Positions 25,313 through 40,000 of a stretch of DNA of 64,000 nucleotides are shown here, one piece after another. The DNA comes from Membranipora membranacea. Taxonomy: Eukaryota > Bryozoa > Gymnolaemata > Cheilostomatida > Membraniporidae. Below the pieces are notes generated by a model. The model worked only from the letters and a program-made list of their open reading frames with translations. It did not search any database and was not told the DNA's origin. A program made the translations under genes and the position numbers. The stretch covers positions 14,401,501 to 14,465,500 of the forward strand of contig OU612070.1 in NCBI GenBank assembly GCA_914767715.1. The letters are read 5' to 3'. Every line of letters begins with the position of its first letter. Positions within the stretch are counted from its first letter, which is position 1.

Positions 25313-27859
25313 GTTGACAGCCGATATGAGGGACTGTCAGAAACCCGAGAATCTCAACTAGTCACCGTCAATCATTCATAATGGGTGGTCCTCGTACTTA
25401 CAGGCTTATACATACTTATACGCATACATGATAACAAATCCTCCACCCCTAGCACAATACATCAAATGCCAAAAATACAACAATAATCCATACTTGTCTA
25501 GTTTTTCTTTTTTTGGTACTCCTACATTATATACAGTACATACTATACGATTATGTATGTACAATTTTTTCTAGCCTCTGTTATATGTTTATTATTACTA
25601 TGTTTTTATTTTTAGATGATTTATTTTTATTTTCATGTGTTTAATTCAATCTTAATTTTTGAGAATATTATTGTACTGGTTTTGGAAGCCAAGCAAGACT
25701 CTTTGCGCCCGAAATATTCACGTTACTCTGCAACTGCAATAATGAATCATGCCATCATTTTGCGAGCATGAAGTTGTAATGAGATTTCTTCTTAAAAGCT
25801 TTATCCTTTTCAGCATCACTTTTTCGTCAGAGTTTTACTAGGGGATCTTACTCATCTGTGGTCAAGGCATATTTTGTAGGAAATGTTTATACTTGGTTCA
25901 ATTGTGTGTTTGTGCTATTTTATTGTTTTTTTTTATGAACAAAGTTGAAGTTGTGTCCTCAGAACAAACTGTTGGACAACTCTGCGGTATGTACAAACTG
26001 CATGCTGTTTATTTATTTCTCAATGTTTTGTTGCATTGATGTAAATATTTTCTAATTGATTCAGTAATCGTGATTTTATTATTGTCATGTCTCGTCATCA
26101 TTTAATACTAAGCTCATAAAGTGAATTATGCCTTCCTTAATCCAATGTGGCTATGAAGGCAAGCTGACATTCTGTCATACTAGAGATGTAAGAAACACAG
26201 TCCTTCTCAACGCTACTAGTCCTCTCATAACATAAGTTGATTGTAACCAAAAGATGCCCGAGTGCCTTCTCTCTGGAATGAATGAATTCCTGTTTTCTGA
26301 AGAAGTTGATGTTAAATGCTTTGATGCTTTCTGGTGCCACAACTTCGAAAACTACATCACAAAACTTTCTTGTGCGCTAAGATTAATAGAGATGTGTCAT
26401 ACCATCAGCACAAGGATGATTTTATATAGTGTTATATCTGCCAATATCAGTTCTGGTTCTATGACTAGACAATAAGATTTGGTCATGTATTCAGGTAGCA
26501 CGCTTATAATAAAAACAGCCAATTTCAATCCTAGCTTGAACAGAGTACATATTCAAAATCATAATTGGTTTAGAAAACTTAGTTTATATAAGTATATAAA
26601 ATAAAAAGTATTGATGGAAAAGAATTATTGCATTATTACAATTTTTTCTTTAGATGTGTCCCACAGGTTGACAAACTGTTGACGGTAAGTTTGTTTATGG
26701 TGTATTTCACTAATACATCTATAAACATAAGCTGACAGCAGCAACGTCCTAAGCTCTGTTTAATTTAAAAATCTCATTTAGACATTTAAATTAGAAAATC
26801 TGTATTTATTCTGGTCTGTGCTTGGATGAGCTGAGTTGATGATTCTTATGTTTTGCGGTACCGTAAAAATGGCTGCAAAGGGACAAGACCAATTCGACTA
26901 TCTATTTCCATTCTGTTTGTAATCACTATATGGGTGAGAAAATATAATGTAATGTTTGATTCGAGGTAAAGGATTGCTAATTCCACTTGCATTAATGTAC
27001 ACCATTGTGTTTGGGAGCCATAATGTGAGCAGATCGAGAAGGCGTGTACTATCAAAGCACTTAAAATCTTGTTAATTTTATATCTAGTGTATTTTTTTCC
27101 TTGTCTCTCCGCTTTTCCTTATTTTTTAAGTTATTTGTTCTGTCACTGCATGAAAAACATTCATAAAGATGATAGTAGATTGACCATGAAAGTATATAAA
27201 TATATATATGATTTACCATTTCACTCCTTTGTTTCTTGTTCCAGTGGAGCCGGATTGATGATCAGGGTGCAGTTTTCTTAAGCTCTACACGCTGCTTGAG
27301 ATCAAGCTCTATATTAGATTAGACAAGAGGAAACACTTTATCATTAAGGTAACTTTAAGCTGATAACCATAAAGTTATTATATATATTATTTTATTATAT
27401 TATATAATATCATATAGTATTAAATTATATTATATTATATTATATTATATTATATATTATATTAAAATAATAGCCTGCTATAGTTAACTAGTTCCGTACA
27501 TCTCCAGGATACATTCTCTTCATCAAATCAAAACCTAGCCTTGTCACATAACCAACAGGTGTTTACTTTTGAACCACCACAAAAGAAAACCACAACTGGG
27601 GTGCATGACAATGCTAGGAATACCCGCCATGAGTGTATAGTAATTTTTATAATGTATCATCCCCCCAAAATCATATCTTGGTCAAAAATTTGATTTTAAA
27701 ATTTAAGGTGATTTTTTAAGGTTCAATGATTATGCCTTAGTATATCGTAATGCAATTTATCTTTAATTGAAGAGCTGAATGCTTTAGATGCAGTAAAGAA
27801 GTATTTACAAAAGTCCGACCTGCACAACAAGTATTTATTTATTTGTATTTTAAAATCAG
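25313..27859. other. FEZ 3' region and unresolved upstream part of the lectin gene
   Basis: This holds the FEZ 3' UTR and presumably the first exon(s) of the following C-type lectin, since its exon at 27860 begins mid-codon and lacks a signal peptide. Splice-like small segments occur (for example ending at the GGTATG near 25986 and at the GGTAAG near 26684), but none gives a convincing signal peptide. Positions about 27370-27475 are an impure TATAT/ATTAT tandem tract. Confidence 0.4.
27370..27475. repeat. AT-only tandem tract
   Basis: Repeats of TATATTA/TATAT with no G or C over most of the run. Low-complexity DNA upstream of the second C-type lectin. Confidence 0.85.
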
Positions 27860-29808
<1,949 letters not shown>

Positions 29809-30142
29809 ACAGAAGACTGATTTTTGAAAGTAATACATCCCAGGTACAAATCATGGCAGGTGTATATGAATGAAGTTTTTGGTCTGATTTTAATGTTATT
29901 ATACACTTTTCATTTGGCAAACAATATTATCGTGCCAAAGTAATGATGACAATAAGGAGTTATGTGCTCAGTTTATTATCTCCCCCCATGCAACATTTTC
30001 AAAATCATCAGATCACGAGTTGTTTATTTGTTGAGACGGGAGTTTGTATGTCATATTTTATTCATCAAGAATTCATCATCTACACAGATAGTATTTACTG
30101 TTACTCACCGAATACTGGTATATGTAAACATCATTAATACAA

Positions 30143-30380
30143 TTGCGTTTCCCAACCTTATCTGATTTTAACATTGATCTGAGCAAGAGAAATTTTAATA
30201 AGTTAGCAAGTGATCCAGAACACCCAAATTTTAGCAGAGCAATGCGAAACATCAATATTGATGCATTAATTTTCCGACCTAAAGCCTTCAAAACTCAAAA
30301 ACGTGCCAAATCTTTTTTTCCAACCTTAATGACTTACTTTAACAACATACAACCTCAACCATTATACGTTTATAATCATG
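30143..30380 (+). pseudogene. Possible LINE polyprotein C-terminal fragment
   Basis: The translated segment with DPEHPNFSRAMRN and RAKSFFPTLMTYFNN has the look of the last residues of a non-LTR retrotransposon polyprotein, where an R-x-x-SFxP-x-x-x-x-xxN motif is common. There is no reverse transcriptase upstream in frame. A chance resemblance remains possible. Confidence 0.3.
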
Positions 30381-31561
30381 AGTTATGTTTCTCTTTTTTC
30401 CCAGTCCATTTATTTACTAATGTACACATTCAATTTTATCATTCGCATGATACCGAATGTTTAAGTAAACTGAAACTGAAAACCAAGATGGACACATCAG
30501 ACCTACCACCCTCTCCGAGAAACCCAGTCAGTTATGGTCTTTAATTATGATTATTGGCATGACGCTGGCATATTCCTCGTAATATAAATAACCAACATTT
30601 AAATTACACTTACTCTGTATTGGGGATGCCAGTAGAATGTCAATAATTAGCAAGAATAAAATCAGATGCTGCATAGCTTCAAACCCCGACCATCAATAGT
30701 ATCCAAGTACAATATATGTACATTATATTTGAGCTTATCCACCTAAGACGTGCTCTGTCACACTTTTTGAATCTGCAGTGTAAAAAATAACATAGTCAAT
30801 ACAATGCATTTCTCTTTCTATTTGTGATATAAATTGGCAGAAAATTTGTGTGCTATTTTGTATTAAATCCATTTTCAGACTTACTTCTGTTCAGCAGTCT
30901 TGTGCATACTTGTTGCACATACCTTCGCACCATACTTTCCTCAAAGTACCTATATATATATATTATAATAGTGAGTGTTAAATAATTCAGTTTCACTTTC
31001 ATAATTATATCTGCATAGATGCTCTCTGTGACCTGGCATAGGCTCTTTTTCCATCCCAACAGCCAATGACATCAGAGCCAACATATTGGCTAGGTACAAG
31101 CTTACATGTGATTAAAGGTAGAATTAGCAGAGATAAGTCCTCATTTGCTATGCTTTATTTGAGCTCAAAGCCAAAACTTTCTGGGTTCACCAGAAGTTGA
31201 GTTGTGGAAGTTGACCATTGCACTGTGATAGTTGTCACTTTTTTGTAAGTGTAAGTATTAATGATATTCTCACCTTTCTTGTTAAAAACAATTCTTTGAC
31301 TTTTTCTACAAATGTTTATGTTCATGCAAAGGATGCAGTGTACAACTGATAGTTCAAGTTATTGTCAAAACCAACCTCACCGCAATACTTTCTGCATAAA
31401 AAACCACTGGGCATGCCTCGGAACCAGATAACATAGGGTGATGGTGGTACTTTTCAATTAGTAAGAAATGATTTCATGGTGTTAATTCATTCACTAGAGC
31501 AGTATTCTGAAGGCAGCTCTAGCAGTTGTAATCAATATTGGAAGATTGATGGAATGGTAAA

Positions 31562-31634
31562 AACCTCTGGCGGGACTCAAACTCGCAATCCCCTGCTTAG
31601 GAGGCAGATGCCTTATCCATTAGGCAATGGAGGC
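31562..31634 (-). tRNA. tRNA-Arg(CCU)-like locus, probably decayed
   Basis: The minus strand folds as a 73-nt cloverleaf: D arm GCCTAATGGATAAGGC, anticodon stem-loop TCTGC-CTCCTAA-GCAGG giving anticodon CCU, variable GGATT, and T arm GCGAG-TTTGAGT-CCCGC. D-arm and anticodon-loop sequence match animal tRNA-Arg(CCU) closely. The acceptor stem has two mismatches (6:67 and 7:66), the T stem has one, and TTCGA has become TTTGA. It is therefore more likely a tRNA pseudogene or SINE head than a working gene. Confidence 0.6.
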
Positions 31635-32191
31635 TGAGATGCCATTTGAGTAACTGAGGGATTTAATACTCAAAGAGTGAGCTGATGGCCCAATTGTTGC
31701 CATATTTTGAATCTCCATGCTCTATTACATATTGTTACTTTTTGCACCATTCTGCTGCCATCCAGTGACAAAATAAAGGCAGCATTACCTTATCTGCTGG
31801 GTTATCCTTTTCTCAAACTCCTTTTTTGTTTTGTTTGTGAACAAAATAGGGTCTTTGAGATAAGGCCACCCTTTCCAATACCTTTTTATATTTTCAGGCA
31901 ACAGCAAGACCTGATATAAATACGCACACCGCCCAAGCTCTATGCCTATCTGCTTCGTCAGCCGTATCAATAATTTACGGACACTTTAATCAAGACTGCA
32001 TGAAACAGTACAATCACACCATCACTGTAGCATGCCGTCTAAGCAAACACCAAATATCCCGCAAAAACATCAGCGAAGTATATAACATACCTTTCAAAAC
32101 CAAATGTTTGCGTATGACATGCTATGGACTAGACACTGTCTTAGACTTCGATAAATTGCCATCTGGTAGATACCGCATCTCAAAATACAAG

Positions 32192-32283
32192 GTGAATACA
32201 AGGTAAATACAAGGTAAATACAAGGTAAATACAAGGTAAATACAAGGTAAATACAAGGTAAATACAAGGTAAATACAAGGTTA
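32192..32283. repeat. 11-bp tandem repeat (AAGGTAAATAC)n
   Basis: Eight to nine near-perfect copies of an 11-bp unit. The plus-strand unit contains GGTAAAT and so is a string of weak donor-like sites. No gene context was found. Confidence 0.95.
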
Positions 32284-32872
32284 ATACCAGAAAATTTTGT
32301 TTTAGATCAAATTGTGCAAGACTGTTAATTAAGACTGCAAGACTTTTTAAATAATAACATGTCAATTCAGAACAGCAAATAACAGACCATATGCAAACAT
32401 AATACGTGTATTATATAGCAAATCAGTTCTTTTATTGTTAGCCATTGTTAGCCATTATCTTATTGCGCTCATAGCCTTAGATGCTTGATACAAAAACCAG
32501 ATAAACTTTGCGGGGGGGGGGGGGGAGAGGTTCTGTAGGCATGCCATATCTTGAATAAGGTGAGATTTGAGTGCACTTGAAGAAAGAAAGTACGCTTGAA
32601 ACAAATTGATATTATCTCCGCTATTTTCTAAATTTTCCGTCATGTATTACTGCCATAAAAGAACTCTTCACAGACATAGGTTATATTTTTCACATCCCAG
32701 TCATGCACCACTAAGATGAGCAGTTGTTATCACATAAACTATTGTTATACAGTTTTATCAACTAAAATATTTGAGACTCCGTTCATTTTCAGACACTATG
32801 TGCAGTGTGATTTGTTTATGTGTAAGTCAGATTCATGTCATCAATCAAACTGAACCGCAAGTCATCAAGTAG

Positions 32873-33113
32873 GAAAGTTGATCTTCGACCAACATGAGCA
32901 GTTGGTTGAGAAATATACTTCTGTTGATGGTCAGGCTATTGCCTGATCAGATACAGCAGGAAATACTTGAAGCGCTCTTGTTTATTCGCTACGAGCAAAA
33001 TTTGAGCCAAGCTTCAATTCCTGTTCAAGAAACGGACTTGAGACTATGCATACCTCAACAACCACATGATGGAGATTGAGGTTTAACTACCTAATATCAA
33101 AGTACACTCACTT
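32873..33113 (+). repeat. Direct repeat copy A with 61-codon ORF
   Basis: About 240 bp, over 90% identical by eye to 35361-35602 in the same orientation, about 2.49 kb apart, bracketing the broken LINE. It holds an open frame (32894-33079) starting MSSWLRNILLLMVRLLP. The two copies differ at eight noted coding positions, five of them amino-acid changing (L/V, D/N, L/F, D/N, H/Y). That pattern looks neutral rather than protein-conserving. Likely transposon-derived. Confidence 0.75.
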
Positions 33114-33183
33114 AACCGAGAGGGGTAAGACAATTGTGCCCACTTTCATCATTTCTGTATGTTATTTATCTGGAGTCTTTTCT

Positions 33184-35086
33184 TTTATATATACACAGCC
33201 AAGCGGCTTTCAGGGGTGTCCCTTTAACCACAAACAAAGTAGCTAAAGTTACCGCCTATGCAGACGATCTTCTTTTTTTTGCCAAGATAACGCCGATGTA
33301 GAATGTATTTTTTCTTTTTTTGATCACATCCGGCAGGCTACAGGCAGCGAGTTAAATAGAGCCAAAACTCAGCTTTTGGCTTTGGGTACAGCGGAACTAA
33401 CCAACGAGTACGCTGTCGATGAGATAAAAGTGTGTGGAATCATTTTTAAAGATACCGACGGCCAACCAAGAAATGGAAAGAATAAATATGTTAGAATGCA
33501 TCCAAAAGTTAAAAAGTAAAATAAACTTCTTTCAGACTATTCCCTGTACCATCAAAGGGAAAGTCATAATAGTTAATACAATATTGTACCCAATAATATT
33601 TTACATGGCACACACCTTTTTACCCAGTGCAATACTCACAGCTCTAATGAAAAGGCTTGCCTTTTCCCTGATCTACGGAGAAGGGAATACAGAATTAATT
33701 AAAAGACAATTCATAGAGCTGGCAAAAGAAAAAAGAGGCATGGGCTTATATGAACTGAAATCCTACTGTGAGGCAACTTACCTGCAGGATAACCTATGCC
33801 TACGGTAATACACCTGTAATTGGGTGAAGGTCAACTTGTTGCACCCATCCTCCAAAATAAAATGATTAGTATGCTGATGACAAATGAGGCTGTAGCCAAT
33901 TCAAAAGCACTGCTATCAGTGATATTGAACCCTGTTAATATTTTCAGGTGTATTTGCAATGGAAATCTATTGAATTAAAGTTTGAAAATCTTTTTGTAAA
34001 ATCATTTTTGGAAGATCAATGCATATGGATTGGCTAATGTAAACTAGACCGGAAATGTGTGCAAAATGCAATGGTCTTATATATGGGCCACTAAAAAATT
34101 CTGACAACCGTTTTTCAACCCATAGTCACCAATATGGAAGACCAGGAGCATACCATCATTTTGAGTGGTCTGGTTAAAGAATTGAAAGGACCTGAAGCAG
34201 GCCTATTGAGGTGACAAGTCAACATAGTTTGCATGTAAAGCAATGGGGAAATAAATAGAGGTGTTGGACCTACATGTACAAGAGTCCTTCGAACACCAAA
34301 GACTTGATCTTTTTTTGTATTTTTTCTCTTTCTGGACAAGAAATCTGTTTCCACATACATATACTAAAAAACAGTGCACACTGCTCCAAACTTCTGGACC
34401 AATATAAAAAAGCACAAACTGTACTAGATAAAATGGACGAAAAATCTAAAGACATTCTTAAAATAAGCCTTGTGTCAACCAATCAACTTTATCAATTTCT
34501 CATAGAAGAGGGTGATCTCTTACCCATTAAAATTCATACAAACCAAGAGTTAAGTGAAATTGAGAAGACCCGATTAATTAAAATATGGGACAATTATAAA
34601 GTGTCATCACAAAATTCCAGCTTTATGTGGAAAACAGCCATGAATGGCATAGTAAATGGAGCCACCCTTTTAAAATGGAAAATACAAGGAGTGGAAACAA
34701 CTTGTAACTTTTGCATAAAACCAGGAACAGAGACATTAGAACATGTATTTGCATCATGCGGTTCCCTTCAGGAGACAAGAAATATAATGATAGAATCTGT
34801 TAAAAAGCTGGGAACACACATTAATACGGATAAAAACAACAAACAAATCCTTTTCTGTTTAGGTTTGACCCCTAATGACCAAGGAAACACCATGAATGTG
34901 AATGTGTTTGAATATGTGGCAGAGTGCAATAGGAAGATATGGAACGGCAGGCATGAAATAGTTTTTGAGAAAGCGGATAGGGAAAATAAGATAATTGAAA
35001 TAGAAAGGAGAATAAAAGCATTTAGTGACTTCTTCTACAACGAGAGAATAGTCCAAGAAAGTAACTTAAAATGTAAGGGCAGGTGA
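33184..35086 (+). pseudogene. Degenerate LINE (non-LTR retrotransposon), 5' truncated
   Basis: The reverse transcriptase catalytic motif is visible as VAKVTAYADDLLFFAK (about 33240-33285). The frame then shifts to continue DNADVECIFSFFDHIRQ and shifts again into 33434-33808, the thumb region (GKVIIVNTILYPIIFYMAHT, then ELAKEKRGMGLYEL). After a non-coding patch, 34274-35086 stays open for 270 codons and ends with the zinc-knuckle-like CNFCIKPGTETLEHVFASC common at LINE polyprotein ends. At least two frameshifts make the element dead. The order of motifs suggests an L1/Tx1-like lineage, which is inference. The fingers/palm N-terminal part and endonuclease are absent. Confidence 0.8.
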
Positions 35087-35360
35087 AGTTGATAGAGGAG
35101 TAGCCTGTCCTGGTGACAGTAGTTGAGTAAACAGTACAACTCATGCCTTAAGCAAGTCACCGAAGACCTCTGCTCATTTGTTAGTCATTTTTTTTCAGCA
35201 GCCACAATTTTTTTCTTTTTCAATGGCTAAGCAGAGGTAGTTTATTAAAGAATTTTTACCATCATAAAAAAACACATCTTAAGATAAAAACTAGTTTCTA
35301 AAGATACAGTACACATAAGTTAAATTTTTTTTTTTTCGTTTGAGTTCCTCTAATAAACAA

Positions 35361-35602
35361 GAAGTTAATCATCGACCAACATGAGCAGTTGGTTGAGAAA
35401 TATAGTTCTGTTGATGGTCAGGCTTTTGCCTAATCAGATACAGCAGGAAATATTTGAAGCGCTCTTGTTTATTCGCTACGAGCAAAATTTGAGCCAAGCT
35501 TCAATTCCTGTTCAAGAAACAAACTTGAGACTATGCATACCTCAACAACCATATGACGGAGATTGAGGTGTATTTACCTAATATCAAAGTACACTTACCT
35601 GA
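35361..35602 (+). repeat. Direct repeat copy B with 61-codon ORF
   Basis: Second copy of the ~240-bp repeat; ORF 35381-35566 starts MSSWLRNIVLLMVRLLP. Both copies share the flank CATCGACCAAC/CTTCGACCAAC before the ATG and CTAATATCAAAGTACAC after the stop. Confidence 0.75.
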
Positions 35603-36939
35603 GTCACTGCTTTGATATTGGTGATTGAAAAAGCTATATTCAAACCAAATAAAAGTTCCCTCTCACTCCTTCATGAGAATAATGGTTGCTATGTATTACT
35701 ATGCCATTGTATTACTGCCTTAAAGCTTTGTAACCTTGAGTTTTACATTGATAGACCATTTGTAATGATGGCTCCAAATATAAAAACACTATATAACAAA
35801 ATTCCACATTCCACAATCCCTGTCTTCATGTTTTATTGGAATAGAGTTGTTTTGTTTTGGAGTTGTCTTAGCTCCCTTTCGCTCTCTCGATCTACATCCT
35901 AGCACAGGAACAGCAACAGGTCAAAGGTTCTAACTGGACGATGTTATCATACTATTTCCATTCTATGAGTAGAATTTAATTCTGTGCTCTCATCTGACAT
36001 TGATCTGATTGGCTGTCCCTACTAGCATGAATTATATAGCCTGTGAAATTGACTTCTTTACAAAACTGCACACAGTAATAAAATACCTTCAACATTAATG
36101 ATTTGGGCTTTTTCAGAATGCTACTAGGGACTGGCAATTTTTGCAAGCCGATTGTTTGACGAAAGAAAGCTTATGATGCTATTCCAGATATGGAATTCAA
36201 GGGCTGAGAGGCAGTGCTACCATGACCTTCATTATGAGACACAAGGTATATTGGGCCTTGCAGGGACAAGGTACACCACACCAAACAAACAAAACAAAAA
36301 AAAGATCATCTTCATGCTGCATTTGTCGGGACAGAGAACACTGTAGCCCCTAGTGCAGTTCATTTCAACAAAACCTTTATATTTTAATTCCAGTCTGCTC
36401 AGTTAACCAAGGTGTATTGTTCTAGGGATCAAGCATTGGGGCGACATATTTCGCACTATTTAAGAGATGCCAGCAAAAGACTAGACTCACAAAGATTGAG
36501 TTCTAAACATATGGATGGGCTGGAGCCGGTCCACAAACACACAAAAGTTTACTTTAATCTTGTATCAGTTTTAATTTAAAGGATTATCTCCCCCTCTTAA
36601 CCTGACAGAGTTTATTGTCATTTTCATTAACATGTGTGGACAAAATTACTTGTGTTGGGTGTTCTGGCCCCCCACTTATAAAGAGCTGCTTTGTACAAAC
36701 TTTTTTTTATAGTTTTAATTGAGTGAAACTATAAATTAGTTTTGACAAATTAGAAAAATACTATTATGATGTTTGTCAGAGCCGAATATATGTTTCTAAT
36801 TCAAGAGGACATATATACTGTTGTAACATATATAATATACCAAACAGGTCTAACTAATATTAGGTTAACTTTGATGAAATGTACTTCAAACTTATGAAGT
36901 TGTTGATAGTATGCGCAGATCTTAAAAATGAATCATGTA

Positions 36940-36945
36940 TTTATT
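36940..36945 (-). terminator. Candidate polyadenylation signal (carbonic anhydrase)
   Basis: TTTATT on the plus strand is AATAAA on the minus strand, about 137 bases past the carbonic anhydrase stop. Position only. Confidence 0.4.
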
Positions 36946-37081
36946 GATAAAGCGTGGTTAGCAATTAAAAAAAAGAGTAAATGATCATAATAAGATGGAG
37001 ACCAGCTCAAGATTAGATTTAGTAAAATCTGAAGACTCATTTGTCACCTGCACAAATAAATAGAAAAATAGAGAAAATGTG

Positions 37082-40000
37082 TTAGTTGTATGGAATGGCT
37101 GTTTTGTGAGCTGGATCGAAGCTAGCCATGACAGTTCTGCCGTGGAGCGGTTGTACAGGTCGGTAGTTACCGGGGCTGGCCAGTAACCCTCCCTCAACTG
37201 ACTCGAGCTTGCACATGGTCTCATACTACAAAAGAATGGAATTAAAGAATGAAGAAAACCTGCCAACAACTGCTAGTAAAAAAATTTGAGTGGCTCAGCA
37301 ATGCAATGGACATTGAGCAGTGGTTACAGATACAAAGTAGTTGTCCGCTTTTTATCATAAAGGAGACAACTCCAGTTTCAATACCAATATTTGTCATTAT
37401 AAACTTCTTGGTTTGATCAATGATCCAGCTTCATTGACACATGAATCTTTGCAACAACAAAAACTGATGTCTGTTCAAGTGGTAACTTACAGCTTGTTTA
37501 GTAATGAACAGTGAATCTTGTAGTAGAATCCAGACGACACATTCAGCACAGCCGGGTGTAGTCAGAGATCCGTTATATGTATAAAATCTATCTGTGTTCA
37601 GCATGTAGTCTGCCAAGTCTATTTTTAGGGAGTTCACTTCACTGCCTGGAAAAGATTCAATACAAATGGTAAAATATGTTTGTGATATGTTATTTTGCAG
37701 GCCAGGCTGATAGTTATTATGTATAACTCTCTCTACAGACATGACTGATTGGTCAGCTAAATGTTAATTCTCACATGATAATGATAAACAGCTACTTAGT
37801 GTAAGGTGATGCTAACAAATTCAAAACATGTATAAGACGGAGTAGGAGTAGGCTCAGTTGGTTAGAGCGCCGCCTGCCCTTTAACGCGCAAGCGTTGGAG
37901 GTCCTGGGCTCGAATCCCGCTGCAGTCTACTGACTACTGGGCTCATATGGTGCCCCAGGTGTGCTCCGACCTGCCTGCAAACTGAGAGCAATTTGGCGCC
38001 AAATACGGCGGCCGCGCCCTTAAGGCACTGATATTTCTCAATCCTCGGACGGAGATAACACTGGCGATTTTAACCCACATTAACCCACTTTTTTTTTAAG
38101 CCGGGACGTCCATTGGAATTTAATTTAGACACAATCATAATAAATCAATCATTGCTTATAGATCAGCAGAAGAAAAACAATTTGGTAAAATACTTACTGC
38201 TTGAGGTTACATCGGTAAGTTTTTTGAGGTCATCACAAATCTTTGGCTGAGCTCTGTTGTCATCGACATCAATAAACGCTCCCACTACAGCCAACCCATC
38301 GCCATGCTTAACAGCCTCACCAAGAGAGCCATATGATTTTTTGAAGTGGACAAAATGAATCTACAAGCAAATGGTAAAAACTTATATAATAATAACTGAG
38401 CAAAAAAAACAAAAGCAAAAGTTGGATGCCTAGAGTTTGCGATTTTCGAAGGTCAATTGTTACACAAGCTATAAATATGTGTTAATAGCTGACAATGAAA
38501 TAAATAAGAGATTGTTGAAATAGAAAGTCATATATTGTATCAGATCCTCACAGTGATGAAAATAGAAGATTGTTTATATATAACAACATAGTTATATCTA
38601 TTTTTACCTCTGCAGGGTGAGACTTGCCATCTACTGTATGCTCACATCCGTGGTTCATGTCACAAGCGAAGTGTATGTGGAACTGTGCAAGCTCATACTG
38701 CCCGTTCAGTGGACCTCCATCCAGTGTATGTGTGCCCGGAGTCACATTCCATGTCGGGGAGTGACCTGCAACGGAAAGATTGTCAATGATTATATCATAT
38801 AAACATCAATTTAGCTGATAGTTGGAATAATCACTAATATTCAACACATGTTGAGTTATCCCCTTATCATACAGGGGAGCACAACTTTTAATATAATGGT
38901 AACATGAAAGTATTTCAAACACATGTTGGCAGCTAGAAACACCAAGGTAAAGAAAAGAGGCCTATGTTAAGCCCATTTTCTGGTTTGGTCTGGGCAATTT
39001 TCAAGCCTGGTTTCTTACTAAGCCTGGAAACTGTTTTTATTTGAGTCTGGACCCTGTTTACTTTGGTCAGTATTCAAGTCTGAGCCTTGTTTAAGTCTGG
39101 TCACTGTTTGCAAAGCATGTTGCACAGTTTGTGTTTTTGGACAGAATGATTACGTGGCACAATGTCACTCAAACATGAAGTAATTGGAGCTGTGTGAGAT
39201 GTTTGTCTTTTACAACTTAATTTAAGTGTACACGAAAAGTGAGGTAGAGTTTAATGAAATTTGAGCTTGTTTTACAACAAATAGTAAGTGGTTGATGATC
39301 AATGTTATATGTTGAGTAGAACTATTGGTATTCAATGTAACCGTGCCTAGACCTAGCTCATGTATATTTTAGACCATTAAACAGGACCTGGAAGGCTCAT
39401 ATTTTCAATAACTTAATTATTGATGGTAAATATGTAATGAATCCTGAAGAAGTAACATCAATCCGACATCAAACATTTGAATTTGAAGCACACAAACTCC
39501 AGACAGTGTTATTGAATCATGGGGTTCAACTACTCAGTCTTGCAAACTGCCTCAAAAAATGGATTACTTATTAAGTAAGTTAATGTCCATGTTCAATATA
39601 GTTATTGATTAAATAAAAAAATGCAAGGCATCAGTGTTTCATCAATGAAAGTTGAACATCTACATATAGTGAAAGAAGAATAAACCGAGCAATTTCAATT
39701 ATAATGAGTCAATGTCAAAGATATGAGTAATTGTGCATAGGCAATCTCATTCATCTATTTATTACACAAGTTGTGACAAAAATAAGTTAAAGTTTTTGAT
39801 AAGATAAGATGAGACTACTCACCATTGTTGACCAGTTTGACATTGTTATCGTTGTTCCAGTTGTATTTTAGATTTGGGAGATTCTCACTGACAGTAACAT
39901 TTGAGGTGGACACGTTTATAGGGCTCTGCCTTTTTCCATTATCTGCCACATTCCATTCTGGCTTCAGTTTTCCCCAGCAGCATGGAGCTAAAGTTAACAA

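Larger units (their letters stand above)
29809..33183. other. Gene-poor, transposon-rich spacer
   Basis: After the lectin stop there is no convincing gene. The open frame 30143-30544 resembles the C-terminal tail of a LINE polyprotein (DPEHPNFSRAMRNINI, then KRAKSFFPTLMTYFNN), a weak call. The stretch 31562-31634 is tRNA-like, 32192-32283 is an 11-bp tandem repeat, 32511-32525 a G run, and 32873-33113 a direct repeat shared with 35361-35602. Confidence 0.5.
35087..37081. other. Intergenic spacer, repeat-rich
   Basis: This lies between the LINE remains and the end of the carbonic anhydrase gene on the other strand. It contains direct-repeat copy B (35361-35602) and the likely carbonic anhydrase polyadenylation signal at 36940-36945 (minus). 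Nothing else could be supported. Confidence 0.5.
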
